NCBI GenBank assembly: GCA_022885665.1
Contig: JAGQDJ010000019.1
Location: 267,360 to 331,359 of the forward strand
From: Triops longicaudatus
Lineage: Eukaryota > Arthropoda > Branchiopoda > Notostraca > Triopsidae
Direction: 5' to 3'
Length of the DNA stretch: 64,000 bases
Every line of letters starts with the position of its first letter. The stretch's first letter is position 1. The notes below the pieces were generated by a model that saw nothing but the letters and a program-made list of their open reading frames with translations, searched no databases and had not been told where the DNA came from. Shown piece by piece: positions 52,694 to 63,945 of this stretch. The translations under genes were made by a program, and so were the position numbers.

Positions 52694-54105
52694 TTAGAAC
52701 ATGAATACGCTTATTTTGGTAATGGTGTAGTCTGGTAGAGTAGACCATGCAATACCACTCTGAAACTGGCCATTAGGAGTTATTGTCGGAGCACCCCAGA
52801 ACGCTGTGCTAAGACCGGGACAAGGACTCGCACCAAACGGTGTAGGTTCTGTAAGATTGTAGGTACCTGAAATGTTCCAGAACGGTCCACAAGAGGAGTC
52901 ATACAGACTTGTGTTGGTTACAAATGCAGCATTGCTTAAAGGAACTCTAAACCCGTCACCAGCTGTGCCATCAATATATGTATCGAGCCACAAACGCCAG
53001 TTGCTACTGAGTCGAAAGCCGGAATAAGTGGCATTAAACACTTCAACAGTGGAGTTTGGTTTTGTAGCTTCCAGCTCAATGTATAGACTGCCTTCAGTAT
53101 GATCAGAGAAGAACTGGACCGTTAGCAAACCGAACGTGTGAGCGGGCTCTAGGGATGCATTTAGAGCCATGTTGTCCACAGTGCTCGACCGTCGAAACAA
53201 TAAGAACTTCTCGCCTCGACAAGTGATGCCAAATTGGTAAAGGTTTTTGGTTCCAGACCAAAGTGCACAGCGAACTTCACCTGAAACAATAGACAGTAGA
53301 ATATGTAGTAACGAAAAGTTAAGGCAAGAGTGCATATACTAATATAATTACTGTAGCTTTTTCGTTCTAGAATTATTTGAGGCTTTTTTCAGTAGATATC
53401 CCATAATGTCTTCACGGCTAAATGGTTTCAGGTTTAGCCGTTACATAATTACGGTCAAAAGTTATATTATATGTTATAACAGTGCTTCTCAATAATGGGT
53501 AAATTACCCCAAATTGAGTACAAGCCGCTTGGATTTGAGTAGCGGAGTCCATTGAAGAAAACTTGAAAAATTAATATTTCTCAAAATTTGTTTTATGAAG
53601 AGATTTTTGTCCTAAATAACTGAAATTCTAAAATAAGTCTTTTCCTACCAACCAATTTCGTTGTGTTTGTACTTAACATTGATTTCGCCTGAAGGTATGG
53701 AGAAATGCTAACTAACCGAAGTATGGAGAAATTACGTACAAACGAATGAGGCTCTTTCGCCAAAACTCCTCACCATTTTATTATCAATTTCTTAAAGTAA
53801 AGTTATCTATAATGATCACTATAGTTAATGTTAATGTACCGTTAATGTTTATACCGTTACTAGTTATAGTTAACCGTTAATGCACTTAACAAAACGTTCT
53901 TAGTAATGTGTAAAAGCGAGTAAAATTTCAGTGTTTTTAGGGGGAAAAATCAAAATCAATTTTTAAGAGTACGTTAAAACAACTTTTAACTAGTGTGTTG
54001 ACCAAAACATACGTCATATTAGTTTTGGGATAATCACCTGAGAGGTTAGACGATTTTCACAGGTCGTAGCGCCATCACAAATTGAAATATTCCAACTTTG
54101 TTCTC

Positions 54106-54146
<41 letters not shown>

Positions 54147-55237
54147 TGAGAACGGCTCAGATGAACTTTTAAGTCAAAATTATCGAGTGATTAGTTTCAC
54201 AAAAAAAGCTTTAATGTGAGGTTTTTCTAACAAATTTATTCAATGTATTTCTTTAAAAATTTTCGGTGATCTGTATTAGACGCTATGATCCAAAACTTGA
54301 CTTCGAGAACTTAAGAGGAAAAACTAATTTTTTCTTGAGTTTTTTTTTTAATCTCCTGAATCATTTAGCGTGTGGTACCCTATAATATTTTTAATATGTT
54401 TTTTATTATGTTTATTTTTAAGAAAAATTTTTTGGGTAACGAAGGCTTTCTGATTAGCGATTTTGGGTAAAGGATGAAAATTATTGAGAAGCACTGTATT
54501 ATAATATTAAAGTTAAATTATATATTTTAAATTTATATTTCATTTTACATACATTTATGTTTTTCAGACCTTGTTGCGTACTCTAACTCCTATTTTGTAT
54601 TTTATCGGATAACTTAAATCACTGACTTACGTGTAAAAGGTAGCGTAGGGTGTACGTTTGTGAAACAATCCAAGCAGCTATGGTCACAACTGGTACAGTC
54701 ACTGCCTCTACAACCGTTTCGATGACACGTTTCGCAGGTTCCATTTTCGCTTTGGAGACAGTCGATTCGACATGATTGAGGAGGATGTGTGTCTGGAATT
54801 CTGTCGTAGTTTATTCCGTCGTTTTCCTCGCCAGCCACTTCGGCCGACGGATCTCGGCAAGTGTTGGTATCCACTAGGAAGCAATACATATGTGACTTCA
54901 CCAGGTTTACGTAATTGGACCAACAATCGGCATGGTGGGCACAGAGTCGATTGCACATCATTCTAGCATGAGTGACTGGATAATTAAAAAGCAGTATGAG
55001 GATATTTAGTAATGATGTCTACTATATACTGCATAAAATATACACCCTTATACCTATACATACACCCTTACCTATGAAATTGTTAGAGTAAGGACCCATT
55101 TTGATAGCCTGTATCACATTGGCACTTTCGCCAATGCTGTATCCAAAATATGACGGATGCGAGACACCAAAGAAGACAGCAGTTGCAGTATCCAGCAGTA
55201 ATACTATACCATACGATAAAATCTTATCCCGTACCAT
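52694..55237 (-). CDS. Secreted Cys-rich glycoprotein family, copy 4
   Basis: Exons 55072-55237, 54631-54975 and 52694-53280, all phase 1 joins, give 365 residues. Exon 1: hydrophobic signal segment (ILSYGIVLLLDTATA) followed by FFGVSHPSYFGY. Exon 2: MMCNRLCAHHADC, then SCRIDC...CETCHRNGCRGSDCTSC. Exon 3: VRCALWSG, CRGEKFLLFRR, YIDGTAGDGFRVPL, CGPFWNIS and the ending SGIAWSTLP...KISVFMF. The second intron is 1,350 bases instead of about 100 because it contains a hAT-like element. It pairs with copy 5 by sequence. No function known. Confidence 0.8.
53480..54496. mobile_element. Non-autonomous hAT-like element in intron of copy 4
   Basis: The 1,017-base segment starts with CAGTGCTTCTCAATAAT and ends with its exact reverse complement. 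CAGTG...TCTCAA termini are typical of hAT transposons. Flanks are TGTTATAA (53472-53479) and TATTATAA (54497-54504), an 8-base target duplication with one mismatch, the size made by hAT transposases. No transposase frame is present, so it is a MITE-like derivative. It contains a long poly(A) run at 54109-54144. Confidence 0.8.
54109..54144. repeat. Poly(A) run inside hAT-like element
   Basis: About 36 consecutive A on the plus strand, internal to the transposon at 53480-54496. Confidence 0.9.
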
Positions 55238-56353
55238 TTCTTGATATTTACTTCACAACTCAGTATTTGACCACTTTTCCCAGCTGCTAATGCGGTCTGA
55301 GTGGGACTGTCAAGGTATAGTAGACATATTGACCATGATATACAAAAACGTAATCCTCCATCTGCCTTGGGTCGAAGGGCGTGGACACGGGAAGCTTTTG
55401 TTTTTTCTGTAAGGACAATACAAAAGCTGGCTGATGCAGAGAAAACCTCGAACTACAATGAGCGTGGCTTGCGATATTCCAAGTTACGATTAACGTATGC
55501 GGGGAAAAGTACGGTCCACCTTCTGTCGAAAAGTCAATTGAAAATGAACGACAGAAAAAATTAAGAAAAATTATTGTTTTCTGATTTTACGATAAAAAAA
55601 GAATAGTGCAGAAGAGCGATTGCGGTTTAGGAATATCCTTTCGACAGCGTGCAATTGTAAGTAAACTAATAAAAAAATTGCCTTGGCTTGCATCCAGACC
55701 GTAGAACGCATAATATCGTAAACCGAGGGTCCAGTAGAATTGTCGTTAACCGCGACACCCAGTTAAATACAATAGGTTGCCGAGCCTATGACATAAACCA
55801 TGTATGGTGGGAATTTTATGGGGGAAGGGTGCTGAGTATCAATATGGGAAAGAGAGGTTCCTTCTTATTGTGTACCTCAAAAAGGGAATAACTTTCGTCA
55901 CAACCATATTTTCTATCTTCTAACTTGTTCACTTACATAAGATGCGTGTTTTGTCGGCACCAAGCTTGACAGCTACCGTTAGTTACGATCATGATTACTA
56001 CCAGCCTGACTTACAAATCAGTGGCCAGGCGCCCAAAGACCTTTTCCAGTAGTAGCTGAAAGTTAGTATTTACGAAATTCAAATGTCTTCGAAAAACGTG
56101 TAATTTCAGGATCGTGGTACTTGCCTATTAAGAAGTTTTTTATTTTTAATTTCATCAGATACGATATAAATTATTATACCTTAAGATCAGTCTTACTATT
56201 AAGCAAGTAATTGTTCTAACCTCAAAAATACCCTGCATCGAAATGTTTTGGTACAGGAACATTTTGTTATGTAACTTCGTAGTCAAGAGAGCAAAGTCAA
56301 TTTAAAGAATAAATAATGTATTTGTCTTAGTAATAGGCCATTCTGGAAAAAAA
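55238..56353. other. Spacer between copy 4 and the cuticle gene
   Basis: No supported exon on either strand. It holds the promoter side of copy 4 and the 3' flank of the cuticle-protein gene. Confidence 0.4.
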
Positions 56354-56896
56354 TTAGTATTCAGTGGGGGCTTCGTAGGTAGCGGGTTCGTAAGCGGGCT
56401 TGGCGTATTGTGCAGGGGCAACGTAAGGAGTGGGCTTGTATTCGGGTTTGTAGGCAGGCTTGGCATAGGTAGCGGGAGTGTAAGCCTTGTACTCTCCGGA
56501 GTACTGAACATCAGCAACGTAACCGCCGTAGCCATCGACGTGGTAGTTGACGACCTAAGAAAAGAATATATTCAGGGCCTTGCGTTGGGGAATACTCAAA
56601 TGCATACTTGTTTGCGGCCATCAGGAAGAACAACGAAGTAAGATCCCTTGGTGTTGTCACCGTTGCGGTTTTCTTGGTGGCCGAAGTCCACGTAGTGGTA
56701 GTCATCCTTAACGGCGTAGTCGAAGTTGTAATAGGCTGGAGCATAGGCCTCCTTGTAGGCGGGGGCGGAGTAGGAAGGCTTATTGTACACGTCGACAGCG
56801 GAGGCAGCGGCGGCCAAAGCGAGAACCAAAAGGACCTTTACAACAATATATTTTTACGTGAATTTATTTGATTGCCTGTATTGTATTTACCTTCAT
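56354..56896 (-). CDS. Rebers-Riddiford cuticle protein
   Basis: A structural protein of the arthropod cuticle that binds chitin fibres outside the epidermis. Exons 56891-56896 (only ATG AAG), 56608-56835 and 56354-56554 give 144 residues. The two-codon first exon splitting the signal peptide is typical of arthropod cuticle genes. A signal peptide (MKVLLVLALAAAASA) is followed by the chitin-binding consensus: YNFDYAVKDDYHYVDFG, then GDNTKGSYFVVLPDGRKQ and VNYHVDGYGGYVADV. The C-terminus is a run of YxxPxYxP-like repeats (AKPAYKPEYKPTPY). It lies between array copies 4 and 5 in the same direction but is unrelated to them. Confidence 0.93.
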
Positions 56897-56976
56897 GATT
56901 GTTTGGATTGTCTGTTTGCTTTGCTTGCTGAATAAAGCTAGAAGCTGGTGTGTGGCATGTCGGTTGAAGCAGTCAA

Positions 56977-56984
56977 CTTTTATA
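56977..56984 (-). promoter_or_regulatory. TATA box of the cuticle gene
   Basis: TATAAAAG on the minus strand, about 80 bases before the start codon, leaving room for a short leader. A strong TATA is usual for highly expressed cuticle genes. Confidence 0.65.
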
Positions 56985-58812
56985 CTCAACGAAATCAGAG
57001 AGGTTCGCCATAGGGTACCACACCCATTGTATGCCTAGTCATAATTGGTTGTGGAAAACTCGAGCACTTTTCTGCTCTTGACCTACATTCTGAAACACCG
57101 AAAGTCGTACTGCAGTTGTTAAAATCACCCTCGTATTTCCCACAACAGAAAAAGTTAAGTGAAAGTGGTTCGTGTAAATTCGATAAATGTACTCCAAATT
57201 GGGCAGTATGTAACAATGCCCACCAGAATAACTTAAAACCCCACCACGCAATGGTAAAATAATTATGGGAGGTTTTTTATCTCTGAGAGAGTTTGTGTAC
57301 GTTATTGATTTTTCCTTCGCAACTTGTAAGAAAATCTTTTAACCGAATTCTCGGTCTGTGTAATCATTTCATTTGTGATTAACTTAATGAATTGGTCGGT
57401 ATGTGTCACCAATAAAGCAGTCCAATTGGTCCATTTGAAAAGTACTGACTCTCAGATTTTAAAAACACTATGCTTAAACTCAGTGCAGAACGGGTTGCAA
57501 AAGCCGTAAGAATCCTTTAGTACACTGCATGTACGAATCAGTCACATTTATGTAACTTCCTCATGGAAGAAAAAAAGGCTGTGCTACATAACTTTGTGTC
57601 TACATCCATGTTAAATATGTGTCCGTGGAAAGACGCATTTAAAAGTGTGTTTAAATACTATTTATCGTAATGCATTATTTTTATACATATCTCCAGCCAA
57701 CAAAAATTGGTTGCAGCATGTTTGTATGTGTATCGATCAACGGAACATTAATGAAATTATTTAGTGAAATGCACACATCATTTAGTGAAATCTGCCTGCA
57801 CATCAGTTACCTGCCTGACCTCAACTAAGCATGTCAAAAGACCCCGCTGCTGAATTTTTAAGACAAAAAAGACCATCGATAATAAAATGCCAGCCAAATT
57901 GGTTAGGTCAAGTGCCGTCAATATACTCGTGGCTGTAACCAAGAACCTTTGTGTACCCCTTTCTTTCTCACTTGCCTAGAATTGCTATCGAGTGGTCCTG
58001 CACACAAACCTGTCGAACAATAGACCAGTCCACGAGAAGGCGAAAGAACACACTACAAAAAAGGGCTTTCGATATGGTATTATACCGTTCCTTCATTGTG
58101 ATTCTAAGCAATTCTGAACATAAAATATTTTTCATACTACTTAAGTTGAACTCGCTGTAATAAACCCTTTAATAACAGACTGTCATGTCAACCATGGTGG
58201 AATGGACAAAATGTTGGGCGTTCTGTAAGTGCCCAAAAAAAGGGTCTGGTAAAGCAAACTTCGCGACGTTCCGCACACTTTTCTCTCCCAGGAGGTTAGT
58301 TATAGATTTTATCACACTGACTTTTTTTACGACTTGTAATAGTCAAGATTTTGCGGGCTATACTTCCTTCGGAAAAGTCACATTACCATTAACCGGTGTT
58401 TTTGCACTAAAATATTCTTTCCTTTTTTTTCCGCATTTATTAACGCTGGATGTTGCTAATGAAGTAAACCGGTTCTCAAAGCGGCTCTTTCAAATTGTTC
58501 ACTTCGTTTTCCTGAACAACTAAAAACTTGCTTCGCTAAAAAGTCGTAACTCTCCTTTTCTTTAACCATGTGCACGAAAAGCCGAACAAGGGTTAGGTAA
58601 ACGACAATGTTTCAGGATAAGTAAGAGAATCACTAGTGTTTATTGCGCTGATTTAAGCAAGTACATATTTAAATATAGGCTCCGAAATTTATAAAGTTAC
58701 ATAATTAATGGTACAATACTTTTTACATATAGACTACGAAGACAACCCAATTCAACCATTGGTCAAGCGGGAATGGAATGCAGTGAAGCACGCGGAAGGC
58801 AAGGCAGAAAAA
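56985..58812. other. Spacer between the cuticle gene and copy 5
   Basis: No supported gene. Upstream regulatory sequence of the cuticle gene is expected at the left. A short direct repeat of ATTTAGTGAAAT occurs twice near 57759-57793. Confidence 0.4.
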
Positions 58813-60076
58813 TTAGAACACCCAGATGCTGATCTCTATGATAGTGGAGCCTGGCAAAGTGGACCAAGCAATACCACTTCTGAAAACATCAGTATCGGTT
58901 GCGTTTACTGGTATGTACGGCTCGCCCCAAAATGCCGTACCTAAACCAGGACATGGTCCCGTGCCGAACGGCGTTTCTGTTGAGTTAAGTGCACCAGAAA
59001 TGTTCCAAAACTGGCCGCATGAAGATCTGTAAAGGCTGCTATTGCTCACGAAAGAAACATTCGATAGAGGAGAATACAATCCATTCCCAGCTGTACCGTT
59101 AAGAAATTCCCCCAAGGATAAATTTTTGTTGCCTGTAATGTCAAGTTCAGCGTACGTGGCAGTAAAAGTGGACGTTGTTGAGTTTGACTGTTGTGGCGTA
59201 TCCAAAACTTGTAGCTCCACGTACATGTGCTTCGAAATATGGATAGCAAATGATCTAGGAAGATCAAACAGAAAGGGCTGAGCGAGCGATGTTGAGCTCG
59301 TGCTTGAGTTTGGTGAACTTATTCGTCGAAACAGGAGAAACTTATCCTCGCGACAAGTAATATTGAATAAAACGAGATCCTTAACTCCACCCCATAGATA
59401 GCAAATTATTTCGCCTAGCAAGTTTAGTTTATGTTAAAATCAATTTTATTGATAATCGTTTTTAGCCTATTTACCAGATAAAGTTAAGTTGGACATTGAA
59501 TTGCTGTTACAATCTTGACACGTGTGATCGCACACGGTACAGTCACTTGTTCGACAAGAAGGCCGCTGACAAGCATCACAACTTCCATTGTTGGCTTCAA
59601 GACAGTATTGTCTGCAAGATTTCGGTAGCTCTGTATCGCTGACTTTATCGTAGATGACAGCTGTGACGGAAGGTTTCACTGAAGGCTGCGGCGTGTTGCA
59701 AGTGTTAATGCTTACCAAGGTACAATACACATTCACCCCTGATTGGTAAACGTAGTTGGATTTACAATTGTTATGGTGATTGCATCTTCGGTTGCATGCC
59801 ATTCGGTCTTGAACGGTAGCTATTAACCCCCACAAAAATTAAAATTGGTCGATCTCAGTCAAATGTTAATTGTATAATGATTTTTAACTTTCATAGTTAT
59901 TTATATGCTCGCATACCAAAGTAATTTCTCGAACCACTGCCCATTTTAAATTTTGCGACTAAATTTGAAGAATTCCCCACTAAATATCCAACATATGATG
60001 GGTGACTCACTCCAAAAAAGCTCGCTAGCGCAGTTGTGGTGAATAACGCCAATACACAAAGCAACGTTTGCAGCAT
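58813..60076 (-). CDS. Secreted Cys-rich glycoprotein family, copy 5
   Basis: Exons 59917-60076, 59475-59819 and 58813-59414 give 368 residues. Exon 1: signal peptide (MLQTLLCVLALFTTTALA), then FFGVSHPSYVGY, almost the same as copy 4. Exon 2: MACNRRCNHHNNC, then SCRQYC...CDACQRPSCRTSDCTVC. Exon 3: IICYLWGG, CREDKFLLFRR, FLNGTAGNGLYSPL, CGQFWNIS and the ending SGIAWSTLP...EISIWVF. Introns are phase 1 as in the other copies. Many NxS/T sequons. Function unknown; intact as read. Confidence 0.8.
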
Positions 60077-61915
60077 ATTTCCGCCTACTGAGAAGTCTCA
60101 TTCCAGTTTGGGCATTTCTGGCAAGAAAGCTTGGAAGTGAACTACGGGTCACGTACAGGAACAAAGCATTCCATATCTATTGTAGAAATATCTTCCTTGG
60201 AGCACACTCCGAGCATTTGTCGGTCAATCGGCGCGTCGCGTGTGTTGCGAACTACACTCTTTATTATAAGGAAAAAATGGCTAAAAGAGCAACTACGCCG
60301 TAAGCGTGTTTGCTGCGTGTTTTATGGCTGAGGGGCACGTATTCATTCATATACGTGATTAACCGTTGGCAGAAGGAAGAGCTCCCAACAGGGCAGAATC
60401 GCGTCTTGGAAGTTCACATACATCACAACGCTTGTTCATTTCCGAGGTCCCCTTCTATGAACCTACGCGGTCAGTACGGTAAGAATAATGTAATTTTTAT
60501 ATTGCGGAAATTTGATTTACATTAAAATGGTTAAGCTTTTAGGTGATACGACTTATGCAAAAGTAACTGACAAAAGCTCTTCAGTGGGCTTTACTGAACT
60601 TATCAAGGTTACAGCAGTGTTATGATTATGCGTAAGCAGGGGTATTGCTTTTAGTGAATAGCCACTGAATTTGTCTCTCGTATGTTATTTTCATTGGCAA
60701 ATTTGTAGGATTTTTTTCATACTGAAGCGAAAATCACAAGATATTTTTGGGGCTCTTTATAGTACGGTCTTAAGTCTAAATTTGCCAAGTCCAGAATTTG
60801 TCATCAGATTAAAAAAATATCGTGGTTAACTTGTAATATGTTTACAGTAGCACGAATCTGTAAATATTCGCCTGAAAGTTTTTTATATCAATCGCTTTGA
60901 AAAGGTATTTCGGGATGAGTAAAGTCGTAACAAAAATATCTCCACCAATCAGGATAATTTGTTTGCGACAAACAAGATATTATGTGAAGTTCATGCCATG
61001 AGTCAATGGTCAGGTCACTGAAAATTAACCATTTTTCGAAAAAAAAATACCTAGCACACAAGTTTTCGGAATTGTGAAGCTTTACTTCACAATTCTAACT
61101 TTCACGCTTTCCTAAATACCTAGACAAAATCCAAAACGTTTTTGGAAAAGGGTAAACTGAAACAGAGGACCGAGTCCTGCTTTTAAATTACTAGAGATAT
61201 GTAAATTATGAGAACCATGGAACTTCTCAGGGCCGTACCCAGTATTTTGTTTCGGAGAAGTTCTGGGTGGTTTCGTGGGGAGGGGGATCTATGCATTTTT
61301 ATTTTATTTTTTTTTTCTATTTTTTATTATTACTTTTTATTTTTATTTTCTTATTTTTTTACATTTCGGGTTCTTCGTATCTTCCCCATTATGGTGGGGG
61401 CAGTCCTCTACTCCCCTCCCCGCAGATACAACCTTGGAACTTGTTCTTCCTTTTCTCGGTCTTATTTCTTTAACTCATATTTCTTAGAGCGTAGTCATTG
61501 TATTGTAGTGATGTCTGCTGAATCTCAAACTTATTAACATTCGCAAACTTTTCGTGAGGTGGAAAGCAACGCATTCAGAACTGCTGCTGGTTGCCACATG
61601 GTATAGGATTAAATCATTGAAATTAAACCGGAATTCAAACTTTGGGAAACCGACGAGCTGGACCCATAGTATACTTTATTCACGAGCATTCAAACTTGTT
61701 ACAATAAGTTTCTAACCCCACCAACATCCACCCTGGGGGGTAGACTTCTCTCCCAGCGATAAACGCGATTTTTTTTTCTGGTGCTTTCTATCACACGTTT
61801 TAAGTTACCAACTGAAAGGACACAGGCAGAAAAAAAGACCTCTATAGCAATGAAGCATGCGGCATTTTCCCTATTGCAGCATAAACTAGTTCAGTAATCA
61901 CCAAATAATGTAGGC
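60077..61915. other. Spacer between copies 5 and 6
   Basis: No supported gene. A T-rich low-complexity tract lies at about 61290-61370 on the plus strand and produces overlapping hydrophobic open frames that I regard as spurious. Confidence 0.45.
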
Positions 61916-63121
61916 CTAGAATGCATACAATTGAACACCTACGAAAGTATGGTTAGGTAACGTAGCCCAAGTAATACCACTCTGCCATGGATTTGTCCCT
62001 GTTGGTTTGCCCCAAAATGCAGTCATTCCACCAGGACAGGGTCCCGTTCCGTATGGTGTATTGGCAGTCACAATAGGGTCGGTTAAATTCCAAAACTGTC
62101 CACACGAAACGTCAGCTGTATAATTTAACGCTACGCCATTTAATGGGGCTGCAAAGCCGTTTCCTGCTGTGCCATTAACGTAGGCTTCTAAGGTCATTCT
62201 GCATCCCCAGTCATATTTGAGTCCTCTGTACAATGCGTAATACGGCGTTGCTTCATTAAGGGCGAACAGTTCGACCAGCAAGAATCTTTGGGTGGGAACC
62301 AACAAATACTGACGGTAAGAGCAGAGCATATTCGTATCGTAGAGTACGTCGGTGCCGTTGGGGTAGTGGAATCTTTTGAAGAAAAGAATTTTCTCCCCTA
62401 CGCAGGTTGTGCTTGGGAAGTACAGTTTCTCCGGCCCTTGGGGCCATAACGAACACAATAACCTCACACCGCCTGGAAGTTTTTGTAAAGTAAAGACGTG
62501 TTGTATGAAATTATGTTTTATGAATTACCCATATTTCCTGCCGAGTACCCGTTTGCAATCATACAATCCGTGCAAGTTGTTAAGCAATCTGTGCAATCAC
62601 TTCCCGTGCAACCAGGTCGCGAACAATTTGCACAGCTGTAGTTACTCGTTTCGTAGCAACGATCCATGCAGGGTTTTGGACCGTCACTTTGCGAAAGTTT
62701 TTCGTAGATGAGAGCCTCACTTTCAACATTGATCAGTTGATGTAATTGACAGAAAGTTTTATCGACCAAAACACACAGTAAATATGTGCTATCGTCCACC
62801 CATTCCTCTTTCACGAACGAAGAACCGCACATTTCGTTGTACAAACAGAGTCTTGTACATGGTATCCGCGCTTGTGTTAATATTACTAGAGATGAAAAAA
62901 AGGTAAATGAAATAGAAATAGAAACACATGCTCGTCTATTAATCGGTTTTACCATTGTACCCCGGATCACTTGTGTTCACTTCAGGCACTATAACGGTTT
63001 CTGATAAAATAGTGCCATCCACCTGAAAACCCTTATAAAGGTGGTGTGTAACGCTAAAAAAATTCGCCCGCACAGCAAGGTTGCACCAGTAGAGTAAAAG
63101 GATAAGGAGAAGAAGCTCCAT
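61916..63121 (-). CDS. Secreted Cys-rich glycoprotein family, copy 6
   Basis: Exons 62953-63121, 62529-62885 and 61916-62472 give 360 residues. Exon 1: signal peptide (MELLLLILLLYWCNLAVRA), then FFSVTHHLYKGF. Exon 2: IPCTRLCLYNEMC, then PCMDRC...CANCSRPGCTGSDCTDC. Exon 3: LLCSLWPQG, CVGEKILFFKRF, PNGTD, YVNGTAGNGFAAPL, CGQFWNL, GPCPGGMTAFWG and the ending SGITWATLP...GVQLYAF. It is the most diverged of the intact members. All the Cys and Trp landmarks are kept. Function unknown. Confidence 0.8.
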
Positions 63122-63598
63122 GGTTGGTGAGATACCGTGACCGACTACGACTTCGTATTGAGTCGAGCCCTGTATTAATTATGTTTGAATCGAGCCCTGG
63201 TGTTATGATGAACATATTGCCAAAGACCAGCCGGAGCTCACAAAGGGATATTGGCTACTTTATTGGAGTTGCGTGTCCAAATGAAGAATAGCTGACCTGC
63301 GGATGGTCTTTTGTTATCTTTCATTTATTGCTGGCTGATTTCTAGTGACTTCGAAAAGCTTTTCTTTGAATAGGGCTCGCCAGGGCATTATAATGTTAGT
63401 TAAATTCCGCATAGGGTAGCGTTAGCAATATTGTGTTAGCTGTTTACATGTTGTGTTACATTTTATTTTAGCATTAGCTGCAAAAGTTGTATGTTTAGAA
63501 CCCTTGTATATATAGCACATGCATCTCAATGAAATTCACTACTTATAAACGACGCAAATTACAGATTACGTTGTACGCACACGTTATTTCATATACAC
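63122..63598. other. Spacer between copies 6 and 7
   Basis: No supported exon; AT-rich sequence with the upstream region of copy 6. Confidence 0.4.
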
Positions 63599-63941
63599 TT
63601 AAATACCTATGAGTTCAACATTTGGTAGTGTGGACCAAGAAATTCCGCTATGGAAACCTCCGGCGGTCAGGTTCGGTTTCCTGAAGAACGCTGTCACATC
63701 TCTGGGACAGGGACCTGTAGCTTAAACGGTTTCTCGTACGAGGAATTGCTAGTCTTGGGTAAATTCCAAAACATTCCGCAAGCGGGATCGAACAAGCCAG
63801 AGGTCTCAATGAAAGGTACTTTGGCTAACGGTGAATTGAGTCCACTCCCTGCTATTCCGTTGACAAAAGAGCCAAGGGTCAGATTTTTGTCTTCGTCGCA
63901 CGTAAATCTAGAATGTAGGGCAGTATATAGCTTACACAGCC

Positions 63942-63945
<4 letters not shown>
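63599..63945 (-). pseudogene. Secreted Cys-rich family, copy 7 (broken fragment)
   Basis: Only the C-terminal exon is visible. The part encoding FVNGIAGSGLNSPL and CGMFWNLP reads well. A single frame disruption near 63715-63725 then puts the conserved GPCP segment and the SGISWSTLP ending in another frame. That ending stops early, at LIGI, without the final aromatic residue. The left part of the gene would lie beyond the AT microsatellite at the window edge. Probably a pseudogene; a sequencing error cannot be excluded for the single shift. Confidence 0.6.

Noticed and set aside
58708..58944. Plus-strand frame of 78 codons overlapping the end of array copy 5
   Set aside because: It is partly antisense to the well-supported last exon of copy 5 and has no independent support.
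61208..61537. Overlapping plus-strand open frames of 68-109 codons, hydrophobic
   Set aside because: They come from a T-rich low-complexity tract (Phe/Tyr/Leu runs) with no start context or partner exons.
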